This document shows, piece by piece, positions 53,069 to 61,314 of a DNA stretch of 64,000 nucleotides. The position numbers and the translations under genes were made by a program. Numbering within the stretch: the first letter of the stretch is position 1; the number at the start of each line of letters is the position of its first letter. The notes beneath the pieces were generated by a model. That model ran no database searches. It saw only the letters and a program-made list of their open reading frames with translations, and was not told the DNA's origin. Source of the DNA: Sporomusa ovata DSM 2662 (GTDB lineage: Bacteria > Bacillota > Negativicutes > Sporomusales > Sporomusaceae); the NCBI RefSeq assembly GCF_000445445.1, contig NZ_ASXP01000002.1, forward strand, positions 682,001 to 746,000, written 5' to 3'.

Positions 53069-54031
53069 ATGGTCCATAAGTTAATCGGCGGTTTTATCGT
53101 ATTCTTTTTGCTTGCCGGCAGCTTCCTGGTATTTGGCCAGGAAAGCAGGGGGGAGCTTAAGTCCGGCTCTTTTAAGACCGTGATCGACGGTGCCGGACGC
53201 CGGATTGTTGTTCCTGAGCAACCGCAGCGGGTCGTGGCGCTTAATGCCTCTAACATTGATTTGTATCTTGGCGCCGGCGGTAAACTTACCGGCCGGGCGG
53301 CAACCAATACGTTACCACCCGCTGTACGGGCGGCTGTAAAAGATGTGCCGACGGTCGGTTTGCCGCCGAACCCGAATCTGGAGCAGCTGGTTGCTTTGAA
53401 GCCGGACCTGGTGCTGGCGGCCAATATTCCTTTCCACCATGTGCTGGTGCCTGTTCTGGAAAAGGCAGGCATCCCCATCCTCCTGCAAACACTGGACAGT
53501 TACCAGCAGGTTTTGGATACTCTGGCGTTTTACGGAGAACTCACCGGGCAGCCGGACAAAGCGGCTGCCGAGATTGCACGGATTGAAAACCGGTATAAGG
53601 CTGCTACTGTAAGCGCTAACGGCAAACCCGCGCCCCGGGTGCTCATTTTGTGGGGAACAACGGAAAGTTTTAATATGGGGCTGTCATCCAGTTTCACCGG
53701 TGATTTGGTGAAACGACTGGGCGGCGTCAATGTTGCCGAAGCGGCTGAACATACCGCTGCGGCGGGCGGGTATGCGCCCCTAAGCCTGGAGTTTGTGGTC
53801 AAAGCCAGGCCGGAGGTCATTCTGTATATTACGCACAGTTCCGACGAAAAGGTGGAGACCAAGTTCCGCAGTGAACTGGCCAGACAGCCTGCGTGGCAAG
53901 GCATTGAAGCAGTACGTCAAAACCGGGTGTATAAGCTGCCGTATCATTTATTTGCGGTAAATCCCGGTACGCAGGTCGGCGAAGCGGTTGCCGTGCTGGC
54001 CGGATTGTTATATCCGGACAGCCGGGAGTGA
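53069..54031 (+). CDS. Heme/iron-complex substrate-binding protein with signal peptide
   Basis: 320 residues. Residues 1-24 form a signal peptide (LIGGFIVFFLLAGSFLVFGQ). The mature part is a FecB/BtuF-type binding protein: RVVALNASNIDLYLGAGGKL, ALKPDLVLAANIPFHHVLVP, GDLVKRLGGVNVAEAA, LPYHLFAVNPGTQVGEA. It is a paralogue of the zinc-ribbon fusion at 47039 and is the copy likely to work in the periplasm. AAGGAGG lies about 9 bases before the ATG. No lipobox cysteine is visible. It heads operon B, followed by the TonB receptor. Confidence 0.92.
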   Translation: MVHKLIGGFIVFFLLAGSFLVFGQESRGELKSGSFKTVIDGAGRRIVVPEQPQRVVALNASNIDLYLGAGGKLTGRAATNTLPPAVRAAVKDVPTVGLPPNPNLEQLVALKPDLVLAANIPFHHVLVPVLEKAGIPILLQTLDSYQQVLDTLAFYGELTGQPDKAAAEIARIENRYKAATVSANGKPAPRVLILWGTTESFNMGLSSSFTGDLVKRLGGVNVAEAAEHTAAAGGYAPLSLEFVVKARPEVILYITHSSDEKVETKFRSELARQPAWQGIEAVRQNRVYKLPYHLFAVNPGTQVGEAVAVLAGLLYPDSRE

Positions 54032-54124
54032 GGCGGTTCAGGAGGGTTGAGACTGCAAAAGAGTGGGGCAATAGGATAGGTAATTTAAAGTGGTTTTAAA
54101 ATAGACGGAGAGGAGACTGTCCAA

Positions 54125-56053
54125 GTGAAAAGAAGTAAGTATCCGAAATTAAGAAAAGTTGCGCTAGTAAGCCTTGGTCTCATTTCGGCGCTGAGTTTGC
54201 CGGTACAGGCCGAAGAGGTCTTTGAACTCGACGAAATTGTGGTTACCGCTACCCGCACCGAGCAGAGTGTGAAGGAAACACCGGCCAGCGTGCAAGTCAT
54301 CTCCCGGAAAAATATCGAGACTATGGGGGCACAAAGTGTTGTTGCGGCGTTAAAGCTGGCTCTGAATCTGAATCTTAGCGAGGCCGGCATGACTGGCAAA
54401 CAGGTCAGCCTGCGCGGCATGAACACCAATCAGTCGCTGATTCTGATCGACGGACGGCGGCTGGCCGGTGAAGATACCGGCACGACAGCCAATTTTTATG
54501 AATTAGACCGCATCAACATCAATAATGTCGAACGGATTGAGATCGTGCGGGGGCCGGTTAGTTCGCTCTATGGCTCCGATGCGTTGGGCGGCGTTATCAA
54601 TATTATTATGCGGAAGCCGGAAAAGCAGCAAAGCACTATCGGCCTTGCGAACAGCAGCCGGCAGCAAAATGCATCCTATCATATCGATATGGGCAAGCAG
54701 GGCAAATGGGCCTGGTCCCTGGATACCCTTTTTACCGATATTAAAGAAGTAAATCGCTCCGACAGTACTAATATGTATGGGCCTCGCCAGTTCTACAATT
54801 TCAGCGGGACCTATGATCTGGCCGCAGACAAGAAGCTGGATGTATTTTATGAACGGATGAGCGAACATCTGAAATCCGACTTTAGCGACGACAACAGCCG
54901 CGACTATTACACCAATACAAGAAATTCTTACGGGGTGACCCTGCGAGGACAGACCGATCGGGGCAATTATGAATTGCGTACATACTATAATGAGCTGGAA
55001 AAAAATAATGATACCGTGCTGGCATCCGGTACCTACAGTGATTTTGACCGGGCCAGGTATAATACCTGGGTTATTGACGGGAAAAATACAACCAGGTTAA
55101 ATGATAAGCATGTACTGACTTATGGCGGCGAATACCGCTCCAATGAATACCGGGGAACCCGGCTGGAAGATAACGGGGACGCTGCTTCGGTCATAACCGA
55201 GCACGGCATCAGTAAAGCAATATCAGAAAAAAGTGTGAAGTATCAGGCTGCTTACGTTCAGGACGAGTGGAAGCTGAGCGATAAACTGCTGCTCATTCCT
55301 TCACTGCGGTATGATGACAGCGACAAATTTGAGGATAGTTTAAGCCCGAAGCTGGGAATGACCTATAAGGTCGCCAGCAATTTCCGGCTGAAGACAAATT
55401 TTGGCAAAGGGTTTAAAGCGCCCAGCATCAGCGAGTTATATATGAAAATGACCCATAGGCCCATCCCGGCGATGACGGTAATTGTTTCTGGCAATCCGAA
55501 TTTAAAACCGGAAAAATCAACGAGCTATGACATTAGTCTGGAAGGGGAAAGCGGCGCTAACTTTGGGAAGGTGACTTATTTTGACAATGATGTTAATGAT
55601 CTCATTGATACACAGACTACGCGGGCGGGAATGGTTTACACCTCCAAGTATGTAAATGTCGACAAGGCGAAGATTAAAGGGTGGGAGTTGGAAGGCGGAC
55701 GGCATCTTTCGGACCGGTTTACCTTAAAAACAGCCTATACGCATTTGGATGCCCGCAATGCAAAAACCAATGAGTTTTTAGACAGCCGGGCCAAGAACCG
55801 GTATTCTGTCCAATTGCATTACGACGATTCGCAAAATTCCGGGGTGAGCAGCATCCTCTGGCAGGAGTGGGTGCGTGATTACCGCTACAGTGATGTCGAT
55901 TATAGTTATAATACATTGAATTTTACAATCAATAAGAAATGGAACGAGTGCTATAGCACCTACTTTGGCGTGGATAATATTCTGGACAAGAAAATTGATG
56001 AGCTTGTCTTGGAAGGACGTCTGTGGCGGTTTGGCATGAATTATACATTCTAA
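54125..56053 (+). CDS. TonB-dependent outer-membrane receptor, probable heme receptor
   Basis: 642 residues. A signal peptide (ALVSLGLISALSLPVQA) precedes the TonB box DEIVVTATR. The plug domain has VSLRGMNTNQSLILIDGRRL and IEIVRGPVSSLYGSDALGGV. The barrel includes FGKGFKAPSISELY, NPNLKPEKSTSYD and ends NYTF, with the terminal aromatic residue needed for outer-membrane insertion. The start is GTG with GAGGAG upstream. A Firmicute with such a receptor must be a diderm such as a Negativicute. The neighbours point to heme as the ligand. Confidence 0.93.
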   Translation: MKRSKYPKLRKVALVSLGLISALSLPVQAEEVFELDEIVVTATRTEQSVKETPASVQVISRKNIETMGAQSVVAALKLALNLNLSEAGMTGKQVSLRGMNTNQSLILIDGRRLAGEDTGTTANFYELDRININNVERIEIVRGPVSSLYGSDALGGVINIIMRKPEKQQSTIGLANSSRQQNASYHIDMGKQGKWAWSLDTLFTDIKEVNRSDSTNMYGPRQFYNFSGTYDLAADKKLDVFYERMSEHLKSDFSDDNSRDYYTNTRNSYGVTLRGQTDRGNYELRTYYNELEKNNDTVLASGTYSDFDRARYNTWVIDGKNTTRLNDKHVLTYGGEYRSNEYRGTRLEDNGDAASVITEHGISKAISEKSVKYQAAYVQDEWKLSDKLLLIPSLRYDDSDKFEDSLSPKLGMTYKVASNFRLKTNFGKGFKAPSISELYMKMTHRPIPAMTVIVSGNPNLKPEKSTSYDISLEGESGANFGKVTYFDNDVNDLIDTQTTRAGMVYTSKYVNVDKAKIKGWELEGGRHLSDRFTLKTAYTHLDARNAKTNEFLDSRAKNRYSVQLHYDDSQNSGVSSILWQEWVRDYRYSDVDYSYNTLNFTINKKWNECYSTYFGVDNILDKKIDELVLEGRLWRFGMNYTF

Positions 56054-56973
56054 TGATAATGAAAACTTTACTTAAATCGTTTTGGCTGCTGAGTATTCTT
56101 TTCCTGCTGTTTTTAGGCAGCCTAGCGCGGGCAAGTGAGCCGGAGCCTGTTCTTTTGTATGATACTGTTTCCGGGCGTCAGGTATCGCTTGCCGAACTGG
56201 GGCAACGCCTTACCGGCTATGATGTTGTACTGTTTGGCGAATATCATGATGATAACCGGCTCCACCGTCTGGAAGCGGCGGTATTGGCTTCGGCCTACGC
56301 CCGAAATCCGCAGCTGACTGTTTCCCTGGAGATGTTCGAACAGGATATCCAGCCGGAACTTGACCGTTACCTGGCCGGCGAGATTACTGAAATTGCTTTT
56401 CTGGCTAGCGCGCGTCCTTGGAACAACTATTCAAGTGCTTACCGGCCGCTGGTTGAACTGGCGAAAGAGAAGGGGCTGAGAGTTATTGCCGCCAATATTC
56501 CGCGCAGCGTGGCCGCACAGTATGCCAGACAGGGTTTGCTGGACGGTGTTTCTGAATCAATGCGGCCATATTTGCCGGCTGTTCACCTTTATCCGGACGG
56601 TGAATACAAGCAACGCTTTTTTACCCAGCTGCAGGCGATGCCGGCCAAAAACAGCGGGATGAAAGTGGCGCCGGAAAAGATGGAAGCTTTTTACCGCGCC
56701 CAGTGCCTAAAAGACGATGCCATGGCGGAAAGCATTGTCAGGTACTGCCGGCAGAATCCAGGCAGGAAGGTTGTTCATTATCAGGGCGATTTTCACAGCC
56801 GCTTTCGCCTGGGGGTTGCTGAAAAACTGCAGGAACTCGAACCGGCAATAAAAATCCTGGTTATCGCACCCGCCTATGTCGATGATTTTACTGATTTGCC
56901 GGATAAGGTCAAGCGCTTGCAGGCAGACAGTGATATCATAGCTTTCTTGCCGTCTCCACCAGATAAAATATAA
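56053..56973 (+). CDS. ChaN-family heme-binding protein
   Basis: About 306 residues, with an N-terminal signal peptide (FWLLSILFLLFLGSLARA) and the ChaN-like domain: YDVVLFGEYHDDNRLHRLEA, LEMFEQDIQPELDRYLAG, ARPWNNYSSAYRPLVELA, VVHYQGDFHSR. ChaN proteins bind stacked hemes and are iron-regulated, so it may store or hand on heme outside the cytoplasm. No lipobox cysteine is visible. The ATG shares one base with the receptor stop (TAATG). A strong terminator follows, ending operon B. Confidence 0.88.
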   Translation: MIMKTLLKSFWLLSILFLLFLGSLARASEPEPVLLYDTVSGRQVSLAELGQRLTGYDVVLFGEYHDDNRLHRLEAAVLASAYARNPQLTVSLEMFEQDIQPELDRYLAGEITEIAFLASARPWNNYSSAYRPLVELAKEKGLRVIAANIPRSVAAQYARQGLLDGVSESMRPYLPAVHLYPDGEYKQRFFTQLQAMPAKNSGMKVAPEKMEAFYRAQCLKDDAMAESIVRYCRQNPGRKVVHYQGDFHSRFRLGVAEKLQELEPAIKILVIAPAYVDDFTDLPDKVKRLQADSDIIAFLPSPPDKI

Positions 56974-56977
56974 GTTC

Positions 56978-57011
56978 AAAAAGTCGTATCTGTTGTCAGA
57001 TACGACTTTTT
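56978..57011. terminator. Rho-independent terminator of heme operon B
   Basis: AAAAAGTCGTATCTG and CAGATACGACTTTTT are exact 15-base arms around TTGT. Confidence 0.95.
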
Positions 57012-57231
57012 GGTTATATATTAAAGGACATACTCTAGTTTTATGCGTTTTCAAACCAGATTTTTTGTTTATCCGTTCCTTTTCCCCATTTTCCCCCGGC
57101 AGTGATCGTGCTATCATAAATTAGACATTCATGTAATTTCGGAGGTTGGACTGAGACAGGAAACTGGAACAAGCCATACAAACAAGGCGTGTAGAGGAAG
57201 AAAATATACTTATGGATGGGGGCACAAACTG

Positions 57232-58050
57232 ATGGAATGGTTAGCTTCATTTTTTCCTGTGGTTCAGGCTGTGTTTGCAACTCTATTTACGTGGGGGGTA
57301 ACCGCTTTAGGAGCCGGGTTGGTTTTTTTCTTTAAATCAATTAACAAAACAGTATTAAATGGCATGCTTGGATTTGCTGCCGGAGTTATGATTGCAGCAA
57401 GCTTTTGGTCTTTGCTGGCTCCTGCTATTGAAATGGCCGAGGATTTGGGACAATTGGCCTGGCTTACTGCTGCAGTCGGTTTTTTAGCGGGTGGTGCTTT
57501 TTTATGGGCTGTGGATGTGACTTTACCGCATTTGCACATGGGGCTTGAGCGGGATCAGGCAGAAGGGATAAAGACAGGATGGCAGCGAAGCGTACTTTTG
57601 GTGCTGGCAATTACTCTTCATAATATACCGGAAGGTTTGGCCGTGGGCGTTGCTTTTGGCGCTGCCGCATTTGATTTACCCTCAGCTTCACTGGCGGGCG
57701 CTACTGCACTGGCCCTTGGAATTGGCCTGCAAAATTTTCCGGAAGGCGCTGCTGTCTCGATTCCACTGCGAAGAGAAGGCTTTAGCCGGACAAAAGCCTT
57801 TTTATACGGACAGGCGTCAGGTATTGTTGAGCCGATTGCCGGTTTTTTGGGCGCATTCGCAGTTATTTCAATGCAGCCAATTTTGCCATATGCATTGGCT
57901 TTTGCTGCCGGAGCAATGATTTATGTTGTTGTAGAAGAATTAATTCCTGAAGCACAAAATCATACAGGCGGGAATTCCACCAATGTGGCGACGATTGGAT
58001 GTATGGTGGGATTTGCCGTTATGATGATTTTAGATGTTGCGTTGGGGTGA
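57232..58050 (+). CDS. ZIP-family metal transporter
   Basis: 272 residues with eight predicted helices. The metal-binding helices IV and V are intact: LAITLHNIPEGLAVGVAFG and GIGLQNFPEGAAVSIPLR, then GQASGIVEPIAG. N-terminal helices include NGMLGFAAGVMIAASFWSLL. ZIP proteins such as ZupT take up Zn, Fe or Mn. The ATG is preceded by GGGGG, 10 bases upstream. It stands alone; I saw no regulator site in the 220 bases before it. Confidence 0.92.
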   Translation: MEWLASFFPVVQAVFATLFTWGVTALGAGLVFFFKSINKTVLNGMLGFAAGVMIAASFWSLLAPAIEMAEDLGQLAWLTAAVGFLAGGAFLWAVDVTLPHLHMGLERDQAEGIKTGWQRSVLLVLAITLHNIPEGLAVGVAFGAAAFDLPSASLAGATALALGIGLQNFPEGAAVSIPLRREGFSRTKAFLYGQASGIVEPIAGFLGAFAVISMQPILPYALAFAAGAMIYVVVEELIPEAQNHTGGNSTNVATIGCMVGFAVMMILDVALG

Positions 58051-58151
58051 TAGGTCAGGAAGGTATATTCCTGCCTTTCAGCTAAGAGGGACTTTACTTA
58101 CAATAAGTATTAGATCTAACAGCCGATTTAAGAGTACCATTGGGATATATC

Positions 58152-58397
58152 TCACAATTCAATATCTACCATACTTTCTGGCGCGGAGTTTATCTTGTTA
58201 ACAAGGTTACTCCATTCAGTATGCGAGAGAAATATTTGGCCAGGGTCCACAACGTAAGCCGGTACCCGGAAATTAACTGTGTTTCCAAAGCTGGCCACAG
58301 ATAAGACCCCGCCATAGGCAGCAAGCGTAATGCGATCAAAATCAATGATAGGAAGAGCTTGGTTCAAGAAAAAACATTTATTGATTACTACTTTCAA
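58152..58397 (-). CDS. Small hypothetical protein
   Basis: 81 residues, beta-rich: KVVINKCFFLNQALPIIDFD, ITLAAYGGVLSVASFGNTVN and FRVPAYVVDPGQIFLSHTEW. It has no signal peptide or known motif. The support is an excellent ribosome site AAAGGAGG 9 bases before a TTG start on the reverse strand and normal codon use. It converges with the ZIP gene. Confidence 0.6.
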   Translation of the reverse strand: MKVVINKCFFLNQALPIIDFDRITLAAYGGVLSVASFGNTVNFRVPAYVVDPGQIFLSHTEWSNLVNKINSAPESMVDIEL

Positions 58398-58605
58398 TGG
58401 TATGACCTCCTTTTAAATCAACACGCTACTAACTGCCGGCGTTTACTTTTTTATGATAATATTAGATAATAAGGAATACTATAGACTATCGGTATTATCA
58501 GTATAGGAGGCAGTAGAGACTCGCTAATTCCCAGCGCTGTATTCTTTGCTGTACAATGATAGAAAAGTGAAAATGAAGGGCGTTGGTAGTGTGGAGTGTG
58601 GTTGT

Positions 58606-59145
58606 ATGCTTCAAGGTAAGAGAGTTTGTCTTCGGACAGTACGCGAATCTGATCTTGAGTTAATTTATAGATTGATGACTGATGTATCGCAAAAGGGTGA
58701 ATATTGGTTAATCGATATTCCGGCCGAACCGGCATTTCGCCGGGGATTTGCCGATAGAGGTTTTTGGTATGAACACTTTGGCCGCTTGCTTATTACTGAT
58801 CATCAAGATGAGGGGAGAGTTGTCGGCGAAATTATCTATTATCGCAATGCCGATTACCGGGCTGGTTATGAGGTTGGGTACCAGATTTTCCGGCGCGCTG
58901 ACAGGGGAAAAGGCTATATGTCTGAGGCTTTGTCGTTGTTTTCCGCGTTTTTATTTGAGTCTAAACCCATTCCCCGGCTACAACTTACAGTAGTTGTTGG
59001 TAATGAATCCAGTCGCAAGGTGGCCGAAAAATGCGGTTACCGCTATGAGGGGACGCTGCGTAAGGCGGCTTTTCTCGCAGGTAAGTATGTTGATCTTGAA
59101 CTCTTTGGGCTTCTCCCGGACGAATGTCCGCCGCTGCAGTTATAA
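58606..59145 (+). CDS. GNAT-family N-acetyltransferase
   Basis: About 179 residues, RimJ/RimL type: LQGKRVCLRTVRESDLELIY, VGEIIYYRNADYRAGYEVGY, the acetyl-CoA loop FRRADRGKGYMSEALSLF, NESSRKVAEKCGYRYEGTLR. It starts most likely at ATG 58606, where the fold begins, with GGAG 13 bases upstream; an earlier start at 58546 would add 20 residues unlike the family. Substrate unknown. Confidence 0.85.
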   Translation: MLQGKRVCLRTVRESDLELIYRLMTDVSQKGEYWLIDIPAEPAFRRGFADRGFWYEHFGRLLITDHQDEGRVVGEIIYYRNADYRAGYEVGYQIFRRADRGKGYMSEALSLFSAFLFESKPIPRLQLTVVVGNESSRKVAEKCGYRYEGTLRKAAFLAGKYVDLELFGLLPDECPPLQL

Positions 59146-59259
59146 GGTATGAGTTGGCATTAAATGTATGTTAAGGGTGCTGCGTCAGCCATACTTGGCA
59201 AAGCTGGAATACTATGTGGCCGCTTTGTGAAATACTACTTGTAAAAAGGAGTGGTGTTC

Positions 59260-59457
59260 ATGGATGCGAGTCGTGCCGAACAAATTATGAAATCATCAGA
59301 TATTATTGGTGTGATGTACCGTAATAATTATGTCTGGATTGAAGATATTGATAAAGGACGGAATACGGCGCATGTAACCTACCTGGAAGAGCATAATACG
59401 ATCCATGTTGGGATTGATCAGCTTGAGGAAACAGGACCGATAAAACAATTGCACTAA
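59260..59457 (+). CDS. sspH: H-type small acid-soluble spore protein
   Basis: 65 residues with the SspH pattern MDASRAEQIMKSSDIIGVMY, then YVWIEDIDKGRNTAHVTYLE. These are minor forespore proteins of Bacillus and relatives, found in the spore core. I chose ATG 59260, with AAAGGAG 8 bases upstream. A possible sigma-G -10 (CATACTT at 59190) lies 64 bases before the start, with a poor -35. A terminator follows before cydD. Confidence 0.85.
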   Translation: MDASRAEQIMKSSDIIGVMYRNNYVWIEDIDKGRNTAHVTYLEEHNTIHVGIDQLEETGPIKQLH

Positions 59458-59533
59458 AAAGAAGCTGTAGCAGTAGAAGTTTGCTAAGGAGCAGGAATTG
59501 GGCTTCTATTTGTAGTATTCTAAGTAACAAGCT

Positions 59534-59559
59534 AACCGCCATACGCTGGCGGTTTTATT
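59534..59559 (+). terminator. Terminator after sspH
   Basis: AACCGCCA (59534-59541) pairs with TGGCGGTT (59547-59554) around TACGC, followed by TTATTT. Confidence 0.8.
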
Positions 59560-59577
59560 TATAGGCAGGTGATAACA

Positions 59578-61314
59578 TTGCTTGATAAGCAGTTACTTCA
59601 AGAAGCGGTAAAACAGCGCTGGTTGCTGGCTGTTGTTACTATTCTTGGCGCCGGCGGCGGGGTACTGGTGGTTAGTCAGGCCTATTATCTTACGCAGGTC
59701 ATTGATCAGATATTTTTAGGTAAACAAGAGTTAGGCGTTGTTGCGCCAGTTTTATGGTTGTTGGCAGGTTTGGCGCTATTGCGGGCAATTGTTGTGTATG
59801 GCGAAGGGGTATTATCTTTTCTGCTGGCAGCAGAGATAAAAACAGCTCTCAGGCAGCGTCTGGTCAGTCATGTATTGGCATTGGGGCCGGTGACAATGGC
59901 CCAGCAGCCTGCAGGCGAATTGATCAATATTATCAGTGAGGGTGTAGAAAACCTTGACGCGTATTTTTCAAAATATTTGCCACAGCTGTTAAAGGCGGTT
60001 ATTATTCCTGTATTTATTCTAATGGTGGTGGGGCCGCTTGATAGTACTACCGCTGTTATTATGGTTGTGACTGCGCCCTTAATTCCAGTTTTTATGATTC
60101 TGATTGGCAAGCTGGCAGAGAAGCGGAATCGCAGACAATGGGAGACGCTCAATAATCTGAGTGCACATTTTTTAGACGTCCTGGCGGGATTAACTACGCT
60201 AAAGCTGTTTGGCCGGAGCCGGGAACAGCTGGCAATCATTGCCCGGGTCAGTAATGAGTTTCGTGATACTACCATGGAAGTGCTCCAGGTAGCCTTTTTA
60301 TCAGCCTTGTCTCTGGAATTATTAGCTACCATTAGCACCGCTTTGGTAGCGGTGACTGTTGGTCTCCGCCTCTTATATGGGGAGGTTACCTTTGCGCAAG
60401 CTTTGTTTGTGCTGCTATTAGCGCCTGAATACTATTTGCCGCTGCGCATACTAGGCAGTCAGTTTCACGCCGGTATGGACGGGAAGGCGGCAGCGGCTGA
60501 TATTTTCGGGTTACTGGCACTGCAAGGGCCGGTAATGGCAAGTGGTGCAGTGCCTTTGGCGCGGCAGCAACAGATTGGACTGGAATTCAGGGAGGTTTAT
60601 GCTGCGTATCAACAAGGGGAGCGGCCTGCTTTGGCGGGGGTATCTTTTACGCTAAAGGCCGGTCAGCACTTGGCTGTCGTGGGACCAAGCGGGGCGGGTA
60701 AAAGTACGCTGGCAGCCTTACTGCTAAATTTCCTGGCGCCGAAGGCTGGGGAAATTATGGTAAATGGCCTGGTGTTGCGTACGTTATGTGCGAGTGACTG
60801 GTTGCGGCAGGTGGCCTTTGTCCCTCAGCGACCGCATTTATTTCAAGGCTCGGCAGCTGACAATATTCGGCTGGCACGACCGGACGCCTCGCTTGCTGAG
60901 GTAGTAGCCGCTGCCAAAGCGGCAGGGGCGCATGACTTTATTATGCGTTTACCCAGTGGTTATGATACATTGGTAGGCGAAGGCGGCCAGGGAATAAGCG
61001 GTGGTGAGCGCCAACGTATGGCGATTGCCAGGGCTTTTTTGCAGAATGCGCCGCTGGTTATCTTAGATGAAGCGGCCAAAGGACTTGATGTAAAATCTCA
61101 GGTCGCTTTGGATACGGCGCTCTCAAGACTGCTTGCCGGGCGGACAGCGATTATTATTGCGCACCGGTTAACCACTGTGTGTCAGGCAGACAAGATTATG
61201 GTTTTGAATGCGGGACGGATTGCCGAGACTGGAACGCATGCAGAGCTGCTGGCGAAAAAAGGAATCTACAGTCGGTTAGTGGCAGCTTCTCAAGCCAGGG
61301 AGGTGGCGACATGA
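59578..61314 (+). CDS. cydD: CydD-like subunit of the CydDC ABC transporter
   Basis: About 578 residues: a six-helix ABC exporter domain, then an ATPase. The CydD-type phrase LAPEYYLPLRILGSQFHAGM lies near residues 280-300. The ATPase has GPSGAGKST, SGGERQRMAIARAFL and VILDEAAKGLD. CydDC exports cysteine/glutathione-type thiols and binds heme, and is required for cytochrome bd assembly. I chose TTG 59578 because AGGTGA lies 4-5 bases before it; GTG 59569 is an alternative. It overlaps cydC by 4 bases. Confidence 0.88.
   Translation: MLDKQLLQEAVKQRWLLAVVTILGAGGGVLVVSQAYYLTQVIDQIFLGKQELGVVAPVLWLLAGLALLRAIVVYGEGVLSFLLAAEIKTALRQRLVSHVLALGPVTMAQQPAGELINIISEGVENLDAYFSKYLPQLLKAVIIPVFILMVVGPLDSTTAVIMVVTAPLIPVFMILIGKLAEKRNRRQWETLNNLSAHFLDVLAGLTTLKLFGRSREQLAIIARVSNEFRDTTMEVLQVAFLSALSLELLATISTALVAVTVGLRLLYGEVTFAQALFVLLLAPEYYLPLRILGSQFHAGMDGKAAAADIFGLLALQGPVMASGAVPLARQQQIGLEFREVYAAYQQGERPALAGVSFTLKAGQHLAVVGPSGAGKSTLAALLLNFLAPKAGEIMVNGLVLRTLCASDWLRQVAFVPQRPHLFQGSAADNIRLARPDASLAEVVAAAKAAGAHDFIMRLPSGYDTLVGEGGQGISGGERQRMAIARAFLQNAPLVILDEAAKGLDVKSQVALDTALSRLLAGRTAIIIAHRLTTVCQADKIMVLNAGRIAETGTHAELLAKKGIYSRLVAASQAREVAT

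Noticed and set aside
58060..58082. Short palindrome CAGGAAGGTATATTCCTG after the ZIP gene as a terminator
   Set aside because: The stem is only six bases and lacks a T run.
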